From Longitalea arenae (GTDB lineage: Bacteria > Bacteroidota > Bacteroidia > Chitinophagales > Chitinophagaceae): 64,000 nucleotides of DNA. The translations under genes were made by a program, and so were the position numbers. The notes beneath the pieces are model-generated. The model was not told the DNA's origin. It was given only the letters and a program-made list of their open reading frames with translations, and did no database searches. The DNA lies in contig NZ_JAFFJX010000002.1 of assembly GCF_016924755.1 (NCBI RefSeq), forward strand, positions 868,001 to 932,000, read 5' to 3'. Below, piece after piece: positions 7,786 through 16,897 of the stretch (positions within the stretch are counted from its first letter, which is position 1; every line of letters begins with the position of its first letter).

Positions 7786-10700
7786 ATGAATAACCACTAT
7801 TTTCAACCGGCAATGGGGAATTCGTTGAATATACTGGAGTTTATACCTGGAAATAGTGAAGCGGGACAAATAATCAGGTCGATGAACTGGGACGCCAGCC
7901 CGGCAGGCACGCCGGAAACCTGGCCGCAATGCCTGTTAACTACGCTTAATATCATTTTGCCGGCTCATATACCCATGTTCGTAGTATGGGGAGAAGCTGG
8001 CACCCTGTTTTATAACGATGCCTGCCAACCGCTTACCGGGCGATCACCCGCCGGGGCCATGGGACGCCCGGCCAGGGAAGTATTTGCCGCGGTATGGGAT
8101 CTGCTGGAGCCTGCATTTGACCAGGTGCGGCAGGGCAGGGCCCTTACGCTGCCGGATATCAAAATGCCCATTAACCGCGACGGCTACACAGCCACCAGCA
8201 GTTTTACATTTTCCTGTATACCCATCCTGAATGAATCCGGTGTACCCGGTGGTATGCTGGTCAACGCTACCGAGAATACAGCCAGGGCACTGGCCGGCTA
8301 CAATAAGACACTTGATGTATTGCTTCAGATCCCCATCGGTATTCTCATCGTACGCATGCCCAACTACATAGTAGAACTGGCTAACGATTCGTATGTACAA
8401 ATGAGCGGCAGGGAATCGGTGACGGTTACCGGCCGGCCGCTTTTTGAAGTATATCCTGAATTAAAAGGTCAGTTAATGCAGCAGTTGATTGACCAGGTGC
8501 TGCAAAGCGGCCAGCTGCATATTGAAAATGGCCTCCCCATCAAGGAATTCCGGCATGGCCGGCCCATGACGGCTTATTTCAACCTGTTGTTTTATCCGTT
8601 GCAGGAACCGGACGGCACTACCAATGGCGTCATGCTGGTAGGCCGTGAAGTGACTGATATCGTGCTTGCAGCCAAGCGCATGGAGAAAAGCGAGCACTAT
8701 TACCGGCGGCTGGCAGATACCGTTCCGGTCATGTTGTATATAACAAGACCCGACGGCTACTGCACCTACGTGAACCAGAATTGGTATAACTATACGGGCG
8801 AATCGCCTGAAAATACCCTGGGAAGAGGCTGGTTATCGGTTGTTCATCCTGATGATATTCAACTGATGGAAAGCTGCTTCCAGGAAGCCAATAAACGCCA
8901 GGTGCCTTTTAACCTGGAATACCGCATTCGCGGTTCAGACGGCCATTACCGGTGGATCCTGGATTCGGGTTCTCCCATGTTTGATAAAAATGGCGTTTTT
9001 GAAGGCTTTATCGGATCGGTGATCGATATCGATAACCGCAAACTGGCCGAAGACGCTGTACGGGAAAGCGAAAAGAGGTTCAGGCAGCTGGCAGACTCCA
9101 TGCCGCAGATCGTGTGGACGGCCACTGCTGATGGTTTTGTAGATTATTATAACAAACAATGGTATCTGCTGATCGGCGATGAGAATCATTTTGGGAACGA
9201 CAGCTTTCTCGCGCATGTTCATCCGGAAGATTATATCCGCTGTTTGAATACCTGGCTCGGCGTAGTGGAGTCCGGAGAACCTTACGAAGTTGAATTCCGC
9301 TTTAAGGTCAAGGAGCCGGTTGATGCTTACCGGTGGTTCCTGGTGCGGGCAAGACCCATTAAAAACGACAGTGGTCAGATCATTAAATGGTTTGGTACCT
9401 GTACTGATATCGATGAAGTGAAGCGCATAGAACAAACCCTGCGCGAAAGTGAAGAAAGGTTCCGGGTGGTCGTAAATTCAGCCCCGGTGATGGTATGGAT
9501 GTCGGACCCACAAAAACGCTTTACCTTCTTTAATAAACGATGGCTGGAATTTACCGGCCGCAGCATGGAAGCCGAATTGTGGGATGGTTGGAAAGAAGGT
9601 ATCCTGCAGGAAGACTTCACCGGTGCGATGGCCCAGTATGAAGAGGCATTTGAAGCGCGCACCGATTTTGAGATAGAGTTCCGCCTGAAGCGGTTTGATG
9701 GTGAATACCGGTGGGTGGTATTCCGTGGTATCGCGCGTTATTCTTATGACGGGGCCTTCCTCGGTTATATCGGATCCAGCATAGACATTCATGAACGCAA
9801 AAACATCAGGATAGAACTTGAAAACAGGGTCGCGGAAAGAACGCAGGAGCTTTCGCTCAAGAACAAGGCGCTGGAAGAAACTACCCGCGAGTTGAAGGAG
9901 ATCAACCAGCAGCTGGAACTACGGCATGAAGAATTGCGCCAGAGTGAAGAACGTTATTTACGCATGACAAACGAGGTGGAAGACTATGCCATTATTCTTT
10001 TAAGCAAGGATGGATATATTGAGAACTGGAATAAAGGGGCTGAAAAGATCAAAGGGTATACGGCCGAAGAGATCATAGGCCGGCATTTCCGCCTGTTTTA
10101 TACCCAGGCCGACCAGCAACTGGGCCTGGCAGATAAAGTACTTGCAGAAGCAAGGGAGTTTGGAAAATCAACCTATGAAGGCTGGCGGCTACGCAAGGAT
10201 GGCACCACCTTCTGGGGTTATACGGTGCTTACCGCCTTACACGACGACAAGAACGACATTATCGGTTTTTCAAAGGTTACGCGTGATCTAACGGAACGCA
10301 AACATGCGGAGGACCGGCTGAAAATGTATGCAGAACAATTGGAGCAAAAGAACCGCGAACTGGAACGCAGCAATAGTGAACTGTCATCGTTCAGTTATGT
10401 GGCCAGCCATGACCTGCAGGAACCGCTGCGTAAGATCCAGGCATTTGGCAACCTGATCCAGGCCCGGGATGTGGCTAATTTGAGCGATACCAGTAAAGAT
10501 TATTTCGATCGCATGGTAAAAGCTGCCGTACGTATGCAAAACCTGATCGACTCTTTATTGGAGTTCTCGCGTACTACCACCGCCCGTAAGAATTTTGAGA
10601 AGACCGACCTCAATGTATTGCTCGATGAGGTGAAAAAGGAACTGGCGCACCGCATTGAAGAAAAAAAAGCCGTAATAGAATCGGCGCACCTGCCTGCATT

Positions 10701-11082
10701 AACGATCATTCCGTTCCAGTTCAGGCAATTACTTTCTAATTTGATCAGCAATTCCCTGAAATATTCCAGGGAAGATCAAACTCCTGTGGTTTCCATTTCG
10801 GCAACCTATATAAAAGCAAAGGACCTGCATGAGAAAGCAGCCCTGCCGGGAAAAGATTATTTCCGCTTTATGGTGGCCGATAATGGGATCGGCTTTGAAC
10901 AGGAATATGCAGAAAAGATCTTTGAACTGTTCCAGCGGCTGCACGGGCGAAATGAATACAGTGGCTCAGGTATCGGACTGGCCATCTGTAAAAAGATCGT
11001 GGAGAACCATCATGGTTTTATGCGGGCAGAAAGTGAGCCGGGGAAAGGAGCGACGTTCTATTTCTTTATACCAGTAAAATAG
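7786..11082 (+). CDS. Orphan multi-PAS sensor histidine kinase
   Basis: This 1098-aa protein has no transmembrane segment or signal peptide and is therefore a cytoplasmic sensor. About six PAS domains can be outlined: roughly 30-155, 170-290, 300-420, 430-555, 560-690 (several of PAS_3 type with HPDD-like and YRW motifs) and 730-850. A coiled coil lies at about 690-730. The kinase core follows, with the H-box SYVASHDLQEPLRK carrying phospho-acceptor H875, the N-box LLSNLISNSLKYS (N989), and the ATP-lid motifs DNGIGF, FELFQRLH and GSGIGLAI. It ends just after the G2 region, with no receiver domain. No response regulator lies nearby, so its partner and signal are unknown. The many PAS units suggest redox, light or small-ligand sensing. 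Confidence 0.9.
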   Translation: MNNHYFQPAMGNSLNILEFIPGNSEAGQIIRSMNWDASPAGTPETWPQCLLTTLNIILPAHIPMFVVWGEAGTLFYNDACQPLTGRSPAGAMGRPAREVFAAVWDLLEPAFDQVRQGRALTLPDIKMPINRDGYTATSSFTFSCIPILNESGVPGGMLVNATENTARALAGYNKTLDVLLQIPIGILIVRMPNYIVELANDSYVQMSGRESVTVTGRPLFEVYPELKGQLMQQLIDQVLQSGQLHIENGLPIKEFRHGRPMTAYFNLLFYPLQEPDGTTNGVMLVGREVTDIVLAAKRMEKSEHYYRRLADTVPVMLYITRPDGYCTYVNQNWYNYTGESPENTLGRGWLSVVHPDDIQLMESCFQEANKRQVPFNLEYRIRGSDGHYRWILDSGSPMFDKNGVFEGFIGSVIDIDNRKLAEDAVRESEKRFRQLADSMPQIVWTATADGFVDYYNKQWYLLIGDENHFGNDSFLAHVHPEDYIRCLNTWLGVVESGEPYEVEFRFKVKEPVDAYRWFLVRARPIKNDSGQIIKWFGTCTDIDEVKRIEQTLRESEERFRVVVNSAPVMVWMSDPQKRFTFFNKRWLEFTGRSMEAELWDGWKEGILQEDFTGAMAQYEEAFEARTDFEIEFRLKRFDGEYRWVVFRGIARYSYDGAFLGYIGSSIDIHERKNIRIELENRVAERTQELSLKNKALEETTRELKEINQQLELRHEELRQSEERYLRMTNEVEDYAIILLSKDGYIENWNKGAEKIKGYTAEEIIGRHFRLFYTQADQQLGLADKVLAEAREFGKSTYEGWRLRKDGTTFWGYTVLTALHDDKNDIIGFSKVTRDLTERKHAEDRLKMYAEQLEQKNRELERSNSELSSFSYVASHDLQEPLRKIQAFGNLIQARDVANLSDTSKDYFDRMVKAAVRMQNLIDSLLEFSRTTTARKNFEKTDLNVLLDEVKKELAHRIEEKKAVIESAHLPALTIIPFQFRQLLSNLISNSLKYSREDQTPVVSISATYIKAKDLHEKAALPGKDYFRFMVADNGIGFEQEYAEKIFELFQRLHGRNEYSGSGIGLAICKKIVENHHGFMRAESEPGKGATFYFFIPVK

Positions 11083-11189
11083 TTTATAGTTTGTGGTTTA
11101 TGGATCTTTCGAGGCGCAATTACCTCAATAACTCACGGCCTCGCAATAACTCAATAACCCAGGAACTTAATAACTCATTAACTCAATTG
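11083..11189. repeat. Word-repeat element (TTTATAGTTT and CAATAACTCAA families)
   Basis: TTTATAGTTTGTGGTTTATGG follows the kinase stop directly, and CAATAACTC/TTAATAACTCATTAACTCAA words fill 11120-11189 up to a terminator. It sits between convergent genes. Confidence 0.65.
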
Positions 11190-11191
11190 AA

Positions 11192-11222
11192 AAAGCCCCC
11201 TTTATTAAAAGGAGGCTTTCTT
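11192..11222. terminator. Bidirectional terminator between kinase and dehydrogenase subunit
   Basis: A 12-bp stem (AAAGCCCCCTTT / AAAGGAGGCTTT, one mismatch) with a 4-base loop is flanked by A on the left and T on the right. This is the expected form for a shared terminator of convergent genes. Confidence 0.8.
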
Positions 11223-11239
11223 ATTATGGATTTACCAGT

Positions 11240-11902
11240 TTAATACTTGGCGCATTCCTTCAATTCTCTTTCAGAGTAGGCGAGTCCATATTGCTTCAGC
11301 ACATCATCTGGCACGCCGTTCCATTTATTAGGGGCATTACCCACGTATCCCAGGTCTTTTACCCCCATTTCGCTGGTATAAAAACCAGAGGCGGTCATAT
11401 CACGCATGAGATTGAAGAATGCAACGCCCTGGGCCATTTCCGGTTTGGCTTTTTTAGGCCAGGCAATTTCATCTACCATGGCCATCCGTTCCTGTTCAGT
11501 ACCATCAACAAAGGGTTTATTAAAGCGTTTCAGGCATTGTACATCGAGCCAGCGCAATCCACCGCGCATCGGGATCTGATTCTCGGGCCGGTCTTTCACC
11601 ATGAATTCAATGAACTCGGGCACTTTGGCATCAGATGCACTGCCGCTTACTTCGTCGCGGGGAATGATGATATCGGCCAGCACAGTAATGGTGGCCATTT
11701 CATGCGGCGTGAAGAAGGTCTGAGACATCAATTCTTTTTCACGGGCCTTTTCTTCTTCAGCACGGTCGAGGGTTAAGCCTGCACCCGGTTCAGTGCTTTT
11801 GGCATCAACTTCTTTTTTATTATCTGTTTTGCAGGCATCCAGCAGCAAACTGGCCGACAGGGTGCTTACTGCTATCGCTTTTAGGGATTTTCTTCTATCC
11901 AT
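11240..11902 (-). CDS. Gluconate 2-dehydrogenase subunit 3 family protein (Tat lipoprotein)
   Basis: The 220-aa protein begins MDRRKSLKAIAVSTLSASLLLDAC: a twin-arginine motif, a hydrophobic stretch and a lipobox ending in Cys, so it is probably exported by Tat and lipidated. I chose 11902 because an upstream extension from 11968 would bury this signal. The mature part contains the family stretch FTPHEMATITVLADIIIPRDE and later FFNLMRDMTASGFYTSEMG, typical of the small subunit of GMC-type periplasmic dehydrogenases. It lies just downstream of the GMC oxidoreductase gene on the same strand (87 bases apart), so the two probably form one enzyme. No cytochrome c subunit is encoded next to them. 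Confidence 0.85.
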   Translation of the reverse strand: MDRRKSLKAIAVSTLSASLLLDACKTDNKKEVDAKSTEPGAGLTLDRAEEEKAREKELMSQTFFTPHEMATITVLADIIIPRDEVSGSASDAKVPEFIEFMVKDRPENQIPMRGGLRWLDVQCLKRFNKPFVDGTEQERMAMVDEIAWPKKAKPEMAQGVAFFNLMRDMTASGFYTSEMGVKDLGYVGNAPNKWNGVPDDVLKQYGLAYSERELKECAKY

Positions 11903-11989
11903 AATTAGTTTAAAGTTTTTAATTGCCAGGTGTGTCACAGTTGCTTTCGTTATGGGAAAGTATGGCACCCCTTTCTAACTAACCAAGAA

Positions 11990-13732
11990 CTATAAATTCC
12001 TTTTCTTCATTTCGTCAATAATATATTCTGAAGCCCGCATAGACAGGGCGAGGATCGTCCAGGTAATATTTTTATCGGCCTGGGAAACGAATGGACCGCC
12101 ATCTACGCAGAACAGGTTTTTACAATCATGGGCCTGGTTCCATTTATTCAATACCGAACGTTTGGGATCGTTGCCCATACGAACCGTTCCGGCTTCATGA
12201 ATGATATTACCGGGTGCATGCAAACCATAATTATTCTTTTCATCATCATCGCCGCCATAGGTAATAACAGCGCCCATTTCATGCATGATCTCCTTGAAGG
12301 TTTCCTTCATGTGTTTGGCCTGTTTGATCTCGTATTCGGTAGGCTTCACATTAAAGCGCAGCACGGGGATACCGTATTTATCAACCACTTTAGGATCGAT
12401 CTCGCAATAGTTGCTTTCCACCGCAATGGCTTCACCGCGGCCGGCCATGCCCACCCGGGCGCCATAGAAGTAACGATAATCTTCTTTCAGTGATTTACCA
12501 TAACCACCAGCTTCTTTTTGCTGCCCTTTTACCGTGAATTTACCATTCATGTTATGAATACCCGCGCCAAAGCCATAGGCAGGCTGGCCGAAACCGCCCC
12601 AATACTCAATATGGTAACCACGGGGGAAATCAAGTTTTTTATTATCGCCCCACCAGGGTGTATAAATATGTGCGCCGCCCACGCCATCTTCATTATAGCG
12701 TTTGCGGTCGAAGAGCTCGGGAATAACACCGCCCATATCGGCGCCGGTGGAATCGTGGAGGTATTTTCCAACCACATTGCTGCTGTTGGCCAGGCCATTG
12801 GGATAACGGGCCGATTTGGAGTTCAGTAATAAACGGGCAGATTCACAGGCGCTGGCAGCCAGGATCACCGTACGACCCATTACCTGGTATTCCTGCAGGT
12901 CCTGCTTGTTCACATACGATACGCCGGTAGCCAGTCCTTCTTTATTGGTGAGCACTTCACGCGCCATGGCGTTGGTGATCACATCCACATTACCGGTTTC
13001 CATGGCGGGTTTTATCAATACTGAAGAAGAGGAGAAATCGGCATAGGCATAAGAGCAGGCGCGGTTACATTGTCCGCAAAAGATACATTCACCGCGGGAG
13101 TCATTGATCTTTTTGGTAAGGATCGACAGGCGGGAAGGGATCACCGGAATACCAATACCGGTTGCTGCTTTTTTGATCATCAGCTCGTGCAAACGCGGTT
13201 TGGGTGGCGGAAGAAAAATACCATCGGGATCATTTTCCAATCCTTCATTACTGCCAAACACCCCGATCAGTTTGTCTATTCTATCATAGTAAGGTTTAAC
13301 GTCTTCGTAACCGATCGGCCAGTCATCACCCAATCCATCGATGCTGCGCCGTTTGAAATCTTTAGGTCCGAATCGCAGGGAGATCCGGCCCCAGTGATTG
13401 GTACGGCCGCCGATCATACGGGCGCGCCACCATTCCCATTTGGTATTGTCTGCGTGTGTGTAAGGTTCGCCGTCAATTTCCCATCCCCAGTAGCAGGCAT
13501 CAAAATCACCAAATGGTCTGAACTTGGTGCTGGCGCCGCGACGGGGCGATTCCCACGGATTCTTTAGCTGGGTTACGTTGGTTCTTGGATCATACATTGG
13601 ACCGGCCTCAATCAAACATACTTTCAATCCAGCATGAGACAATACATAAGCTGCCATACCGCCGCCGGCGCCGGAGCCTACGATGATTGCATCATACTGC
13701 TTTGCATTTTTTTTTACCTGAAGATCCCCCAT
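11990..13732 (-). CDS. GMC-family FAD oxidoreductase (gluconate/sugar dehydrogenase large subunit type)
   Basis: The N-terminus carries the FAD dinucleotide-binding motif [20 protein letters not shown] followed by EAGP. The C-terminus has the GMC_oxred_C pattern with HEAGTVRMG, containing the conserved active-site His, and [30 protein letters not shown] cluster (CxxCxxxC) lies mid-protein. At 580 aa it is the usual length for the membrane-associated gluconate-2-dehydrogenase/2-keto-gluconate type. It lacks its own signal peptide and may be carried out by the Tat signal of its small-subunit partner. The substrate, a sugar, sugar acid or polyol, cannot be told from sequence. Confidence 0.9.
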   Translation of the reverse strand: MGDLQVKKNAKQYDAIIVGSGAGGGMAAYVLSHAGLKVCLIEAGPMYDPRTNVTQLKNPWESPRRGASTKFRPFGDFDACYWGWEIDGEPYTHADNTKWEWWRARMIGGRTNHWGRISLRFGPKDFKRRSIDGLGDDWPIGYEDVKPYYDRIDKLIGVFGSNEGLENDPDGIFLPPPKPRLHELMIKKAATGIGIPVIPSRLSILTKKINDSRGECIFCGQCNRACSYAYADFSSSSVLIKPAMETGNVDVITNAMAREVLTNKEGLATGVSYVNKQDLQEYQVMGRTVILAASACESARLLLNSKSARYPNGLANSSNVVGKYLHDSTGADMGGVIPELFDRKRYNEDGVGGAHIYTPWWGDNKKLDFPRGYHIEYWGGFGQPAYGFGAGIHNMNGKFTVKGQQKEAGGYGKSLKEDYRYFYGARVGMAGRGEAIAVESNYCEIDPKVVDKYGIPVLRFNVKPTEYEIKQAKHMKETFKEIMHEMGAVITYGGDDDEKNNYGLHAPGNIIHEAGTVRMGNDPKRSVLNKWNQAHDCKNLFCVDGGPFVSQADKNITWTILALSMRASEYIIDEMKKRNL

Positions 13733-14441
13733 AAATAGAGTGTAAGTTTAAAAAATTGACTATTGGTTTAGACCCATAAATGTAAAGTTTTAGCAATCCT
13801 GTCCAATTTTTTGTAATGTATTTTTTATGGTTGGTTGAAATAGCATCGCCCTGTGCAAATAAACTATTATCAAAGTGCCCGCAATTTCCTGCAAAGCGCG
13901 TGGGGAGCGGATTTGCGAAGGTGCAAGTTACATGTTTGCACTTACTGGTTTCAGGTATTGAATACATGAATTTGTTAAAATGCGCTAACAATTTACATCA
14001 TGATTGGGCGTTAAGCAGATCCTGCCCGGGCCATCGTGCGCGTTGATCTTTCCCGCTGTGCAGTTGGTCTTACCAAAACAAACCTGAAAGACCAAGCCGG
14101 GAATAAGAGCAAGTAATGAATAAAACCGGCCGGCTGGAATGGGATTTCAGACTGTCCATTTAAAAAAAGCAGGAGAGAAACAGAGTTTTAGTGTTACCTA
14201 CACACTTACTACTAGCTTTTTTTGAAATTTATATACCATTTGGCAGCTTTTTTTGCGTTTCATTCAAAGAATAAGGTTTTTAGTTGCCATATTAGTATTA
14301 GACCATATAGATAAACCCTTATTCGTTAAAAATTTGATTTCCTGGTTTCTGTTTTTATGTTTTAAACACGCAATTTTACGTAACAAAATTCGTTATACCG
14401 ATGTCCAACTATTCTGTAAAAACCTATAATCGACTATCCCT
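13733..14441. other. 709-bp AT-rich intergenic region
   Basis: This lies between the divergent GMC and 84-aa genes. It holds AT-rich tracts suited to promoters for both, but no convincing gene. A 76-codon frame at 13816-14046 has no family features. No clear -33/-7 pair was found. Confidence 0.5.
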
Positions 14442-14696
14442 ATGACCCCTTACATTCAAAACGAGACCGATTATTTGGCCGAGAAGTTTATGATTTTGGA
14501 GTATCATATCGCGCATGCCAGTAAGATTGCCCTGCTGAAAATTCAAAGCTATAAATTCGCTATAAAGAATCCGGAGGTGGGCACCCGATATCAAATGGCC
14601 GCAGAGGATATGGTTCGTCAGTCGTTGATGAGCTTTGTACCCAATTCACATATCCTTACTGAAGAAGGATTTTATTTCCGACCGATCGCTAATTAA
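14442..14696 (+). CDS. Small hypothetical protein, 84 aa
   Basis: The 84-residue protein is largely helical with mixed charge (DYLAEKFMILEYHIAHASKIALLKIQSYKF) and no signal or membrane segment. It is bounded by a long upstream AT-rich region and a clear intrinsic terminator 24 bases after the stop. That supports a genuine single-gene transcript. I recognise no family. Confidence 0.65.
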   Translation: MTPYIQNETDYLAEKFMILEYHIAHASKIALLKIQSYKFAIKNPEVGTRYQMAAEDMVRQSLMSFVPNSHILTEEGFYFRPIAN

Positions 14697-14719
14697 TCTG
14701 TTTTAAAATAATCCAGGCA

Positions 14720-14748
14720 AGTCGCTTCCACCCGGAGCGACTTTTTTT
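14720..14748 (+). terminator. Intrinsic terminator
   Basis: A perfect 7-bp stem AGTCGCT / AGCGACT with a 9-base loop is followed by a run of seven T, directly after the 84-aa gene. Confidence 0.85.
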
Positions 14749-14772
14749 ATTATTGTTTTATCACCACGCACC

Positions 14773-14804
14773 TGCCGGCAGGCGACTCTGCCGGCACCGT
14801 TTTT
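14773..14804. terminator. Second GC-rich hairpin
   Basis: A perfect 9-bp stem TGCCGGCAG / CTGCCGGCA with a 6-base loop is followed by GTTTTTA. It may back up the terminator just upstream. The TGCCGGCA motif recurs as a palindrome at 15528-15545, so it could also be a small dispersed repeat. The rest of 14805-15096 shows nothing recognisable. Confidence 0.5.
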
Positions 14805-15096
14805 ACCCCTGTGCGGCAGCTTGCCTTACTGCTTATGCTCACGGGAAAAGCCGGTAAAGCGCTTTGCCGCCGGGTTGACTGAATATGCGCAATTGTCGTT
14901 TGTCACCTTTACACACGCCCGGTATTTATTTTTCTGATATATGGCAGAAAGCAGTAAATGATAATTTCTTAAAGAATAATTGATAGCGTTGTTATAAACC
15001 GCAGTGCCCGACTACCTGTAATGGTTAACCTGTACATGCTCCTGTAAAAGCCCACGAAAATTTTCTTTTACAAAATAAACATTCAAAAAGACCTCC

Positions 15097-15104
15097 TATC
15101 TTTG
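15097..15104 (+). promoter_or_regulatory. -7 box (TATCTTTG)
   Basis: TATCTTTG fits TAnnTTTG and lies 59 bases before the ATG at 15164, in an A/T-rich tract. No TTG at the expected distance was found. Confidence 0.45.
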
Positions 15105-15163
15105 TTTCGGCAACACTGATCAAGCGACGTGAGCAAGAAATGGTGAGACGAATTATGTAGCCA

Positions 15164-15451
15164 ATGCACAAACCTTATCTGATGAACCGGATCAAACACT
15201 TTACACCACTTCTTCTCTTTTTATCTCATTTGTTATTCTCTAATGCCCGCGGGCATTTATGGTGTGCCTTCTCATTTTGCGCAGATCTCCTGGATCCGTA
15301 CAGCCGGCAGATTGCAAAAAAGAAAGATCTCAATTATCTCTTTACAGGCGTTGAACAAACGGCATGGCTTAGCCGCAACGGAAGGCGTATTCGATGCAGT
15401 GAATATGTACCGGAATGGTTCCATGCTGAACGGATGAACCTGAGCAGCTAA
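15164..15451 (+). CDS. Doubtful short secreted protein, possibly degenerate
   Basis: The frame begins with a plausible signal peptide (MNRIKHFTPLLLFLSHLLFSNA from the inner ATG at 15182) and has a -7 promoter box upstream. The 65 residues after the signal show no family pattern. A second open frame (15243-15437) overlaps most of it, which could mean a frameshifted remnant. I list it because of the promoter and signal sequence, but it may not be a functional gene. Confidence 0.3.
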   Translation: MHKPYLMNRIKHFTPLLLFLSHLLFSNARGHLWCAFSFCADLLDPYSRQIAKKKDLNYLFTGVEQTAWLSRNGRRIRCSEYVPEWFHAERMNLSS

Positions 15452-15690
15452 AGAGATGCATGATACATGCCCGACCATATGAACACGCAGTAAAACGGAT
15501 AGCAACAACTCCTCATTAATAAATGGTGCTGCCGGCACCGGCAGCTACCAAAGGGTCAATTATTGTTACAGCAACAATAACCATGTTATTGCAGCACGGA
15601 TCAACCTGTGCTGAACGAGCTCTTTGTAATTCGGAGCTGGCCAGTACAGGTTTGTATACACCACATTGTTATTGCAATAAACCTTTTCTT

Positions 15691-16038
15691 ATGAAATTGA
15701 AAAAAGAGGACATTGAAAGGATCAGGCTCGCAAAGGATTTGTTAACCAGGAACCGGCGTTATCACATTACCATAAGTGATCTGAGTCAGCAAACGCAGCT
15801 TAACAGAACCAAGCTGCAATATGGGTTCAAACAACTGTACGGCGTAAGCATCGATGACTACCGTATTCTGCTGCGCATGGAAAAAGCAAAAGAGTTGCTG
15901 GAACAAACGGAAAAAAGTGTAAAGGAAATAGCCGCTTTAGTAGGATATAAAAGCATGGGAAGCTTCAGTACCATGTTTAAAAAAATATACAGTAAATCGC
16001 CCACCGAATGGCGGAACGGGCTACATGGCGAAAAATGA
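15691..16038 (+). CDS. HTH-only AraC family regulator, 115 aa
   Basis: The protein is essentially one AraC/XylS DNA-binding domain with two helix-turn-helix units: ITISDLSQQTQLNRTKLQYGFKQLYG, then VKEIAALVGYKSMGSFSTMFKKIYSKSPTEWR. The closing S.FS..FKK..G.SP..WR signature is clear. I start it at the ATG at 15691, since sequence upstream in the same frame (to 15523) is low-quality and Cys-rich. No ligand-binding domain is present, unlike typical AraC proteins of about 280 aa. It lies upstream of the TonB-dependent receptor and resembles the short regulators found beside iron- or pigment-uptake receptors; control of that receptor is an inference. Confidence 0.8.
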   Translation: MKLKKEDIERIRLAKDLLTRNRRYHITISDLSQQTQLNRTKLQYGFKQLYGVSIDDYRILLRMEKAKELLEQTEKSVKEIAALVGYKSMGSFSTMFKKIYSKSPTEWRNGLHGEK

Positions 16039-16897
16039 AATGTAGATATTATAACGATGCGCCAAAGTGAATACACTTTGAAAGGATAGTTATTTACCTG
16101 TACATAACACTAACAGTATAGAATATGTGTTTTTGTGAGTAAAACAAGCTAAATTGTGCAAACAGAATAAATGGAACATTGTATATTGCATACAGATATT
16201 TGAAAGGACGGTTTTCAATACATACACAGTCAGACAGCAGTAGCTGCGGTGCAAAGTTATTGGGTTCTTTAACCCTAAGCCCTCAAAGCTTTTTACCAGG
16301 TTAAACAGGCCTGTAAAGTACCGCGCTATTGCTGCTGATGAACACTATTTGATTCGTACGCTTCTATTATATAACTGTTCAGGCGCTTTACATTATTTGG
16401 CTATAGAATGATGATCCGGGCAGCCGGGCATTCATGAACGTGGTGCAACGATATTTTGCAGGAGGGTCAGGTAATTACACCCATTCATAAAATGCGGGTT
16501 GAATAACGAGTCGCTCCCGGTATTCGCCCAATGACCAGGCTTATAATCCCGGCATGGCCGGCTCCCGGATTCATTTAAAATAAAGGTTTCATTTACTAAT
16601 TGGCCTTTCTTGATCTATTATAGAAGGTTTTTAACAGTGGCTTGCTTGTACTGCCTTTTCTGTCCAGTAAGGGCACTATAGGTAAGCATTTTGAGATTTG
16701 CTGATTCCGGGATTCCGGGATTCAAAGCAACGCATGAGCAGAAATCGAAAAATCTCAAAATCTAAAAATCAGGAAATCAGCTTTTAAAGAACACTATACC
16801 CCGCCGCAAATCATTCCCGTTGTTTCCCTACAGCTTCTTTTCACAATGAAGCCGGAATTGCTTTTGATCAATCGTAATTAACCAAAACCTTCAAGGT
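16039..16897. other. 859-bp intergenic region before the TonB receptor
   Basis: No gene, RNA or clear promoter pair was found in this stretch. It contains the inverted word-repeat element at 16689-16780. The rest is ordinary mixed-composition sequence. Confidence 0.5.
16689..16780. repeat. Inverted word-repeat element (AAATC/GATTT family)
   Basis: The left arm, TTTTGAGATTTGCTGATTCC followed by GGGATTCCGGGATTC, faces a right arm of GAAATCGAAAAATCTCAAAA and AATCAGGAAATCAG across a 17-base spacer. This gives a long imperfect hairpin. The same family recurs at 20717-20835 and 34457-34552. Confidence 0.7.

Noticed and set aside
13816-14046. 76-codon frame in the gap after the GMC gene
   Set aside because: No homology-like features, no start context and rich in Cys and His without pattern.
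15243-15437. 64-codon frame overlapping the doubtful gene at 15164
   Set aside because: It may be a frameshifted continuation of the same sequence, but no family match supports either frame.
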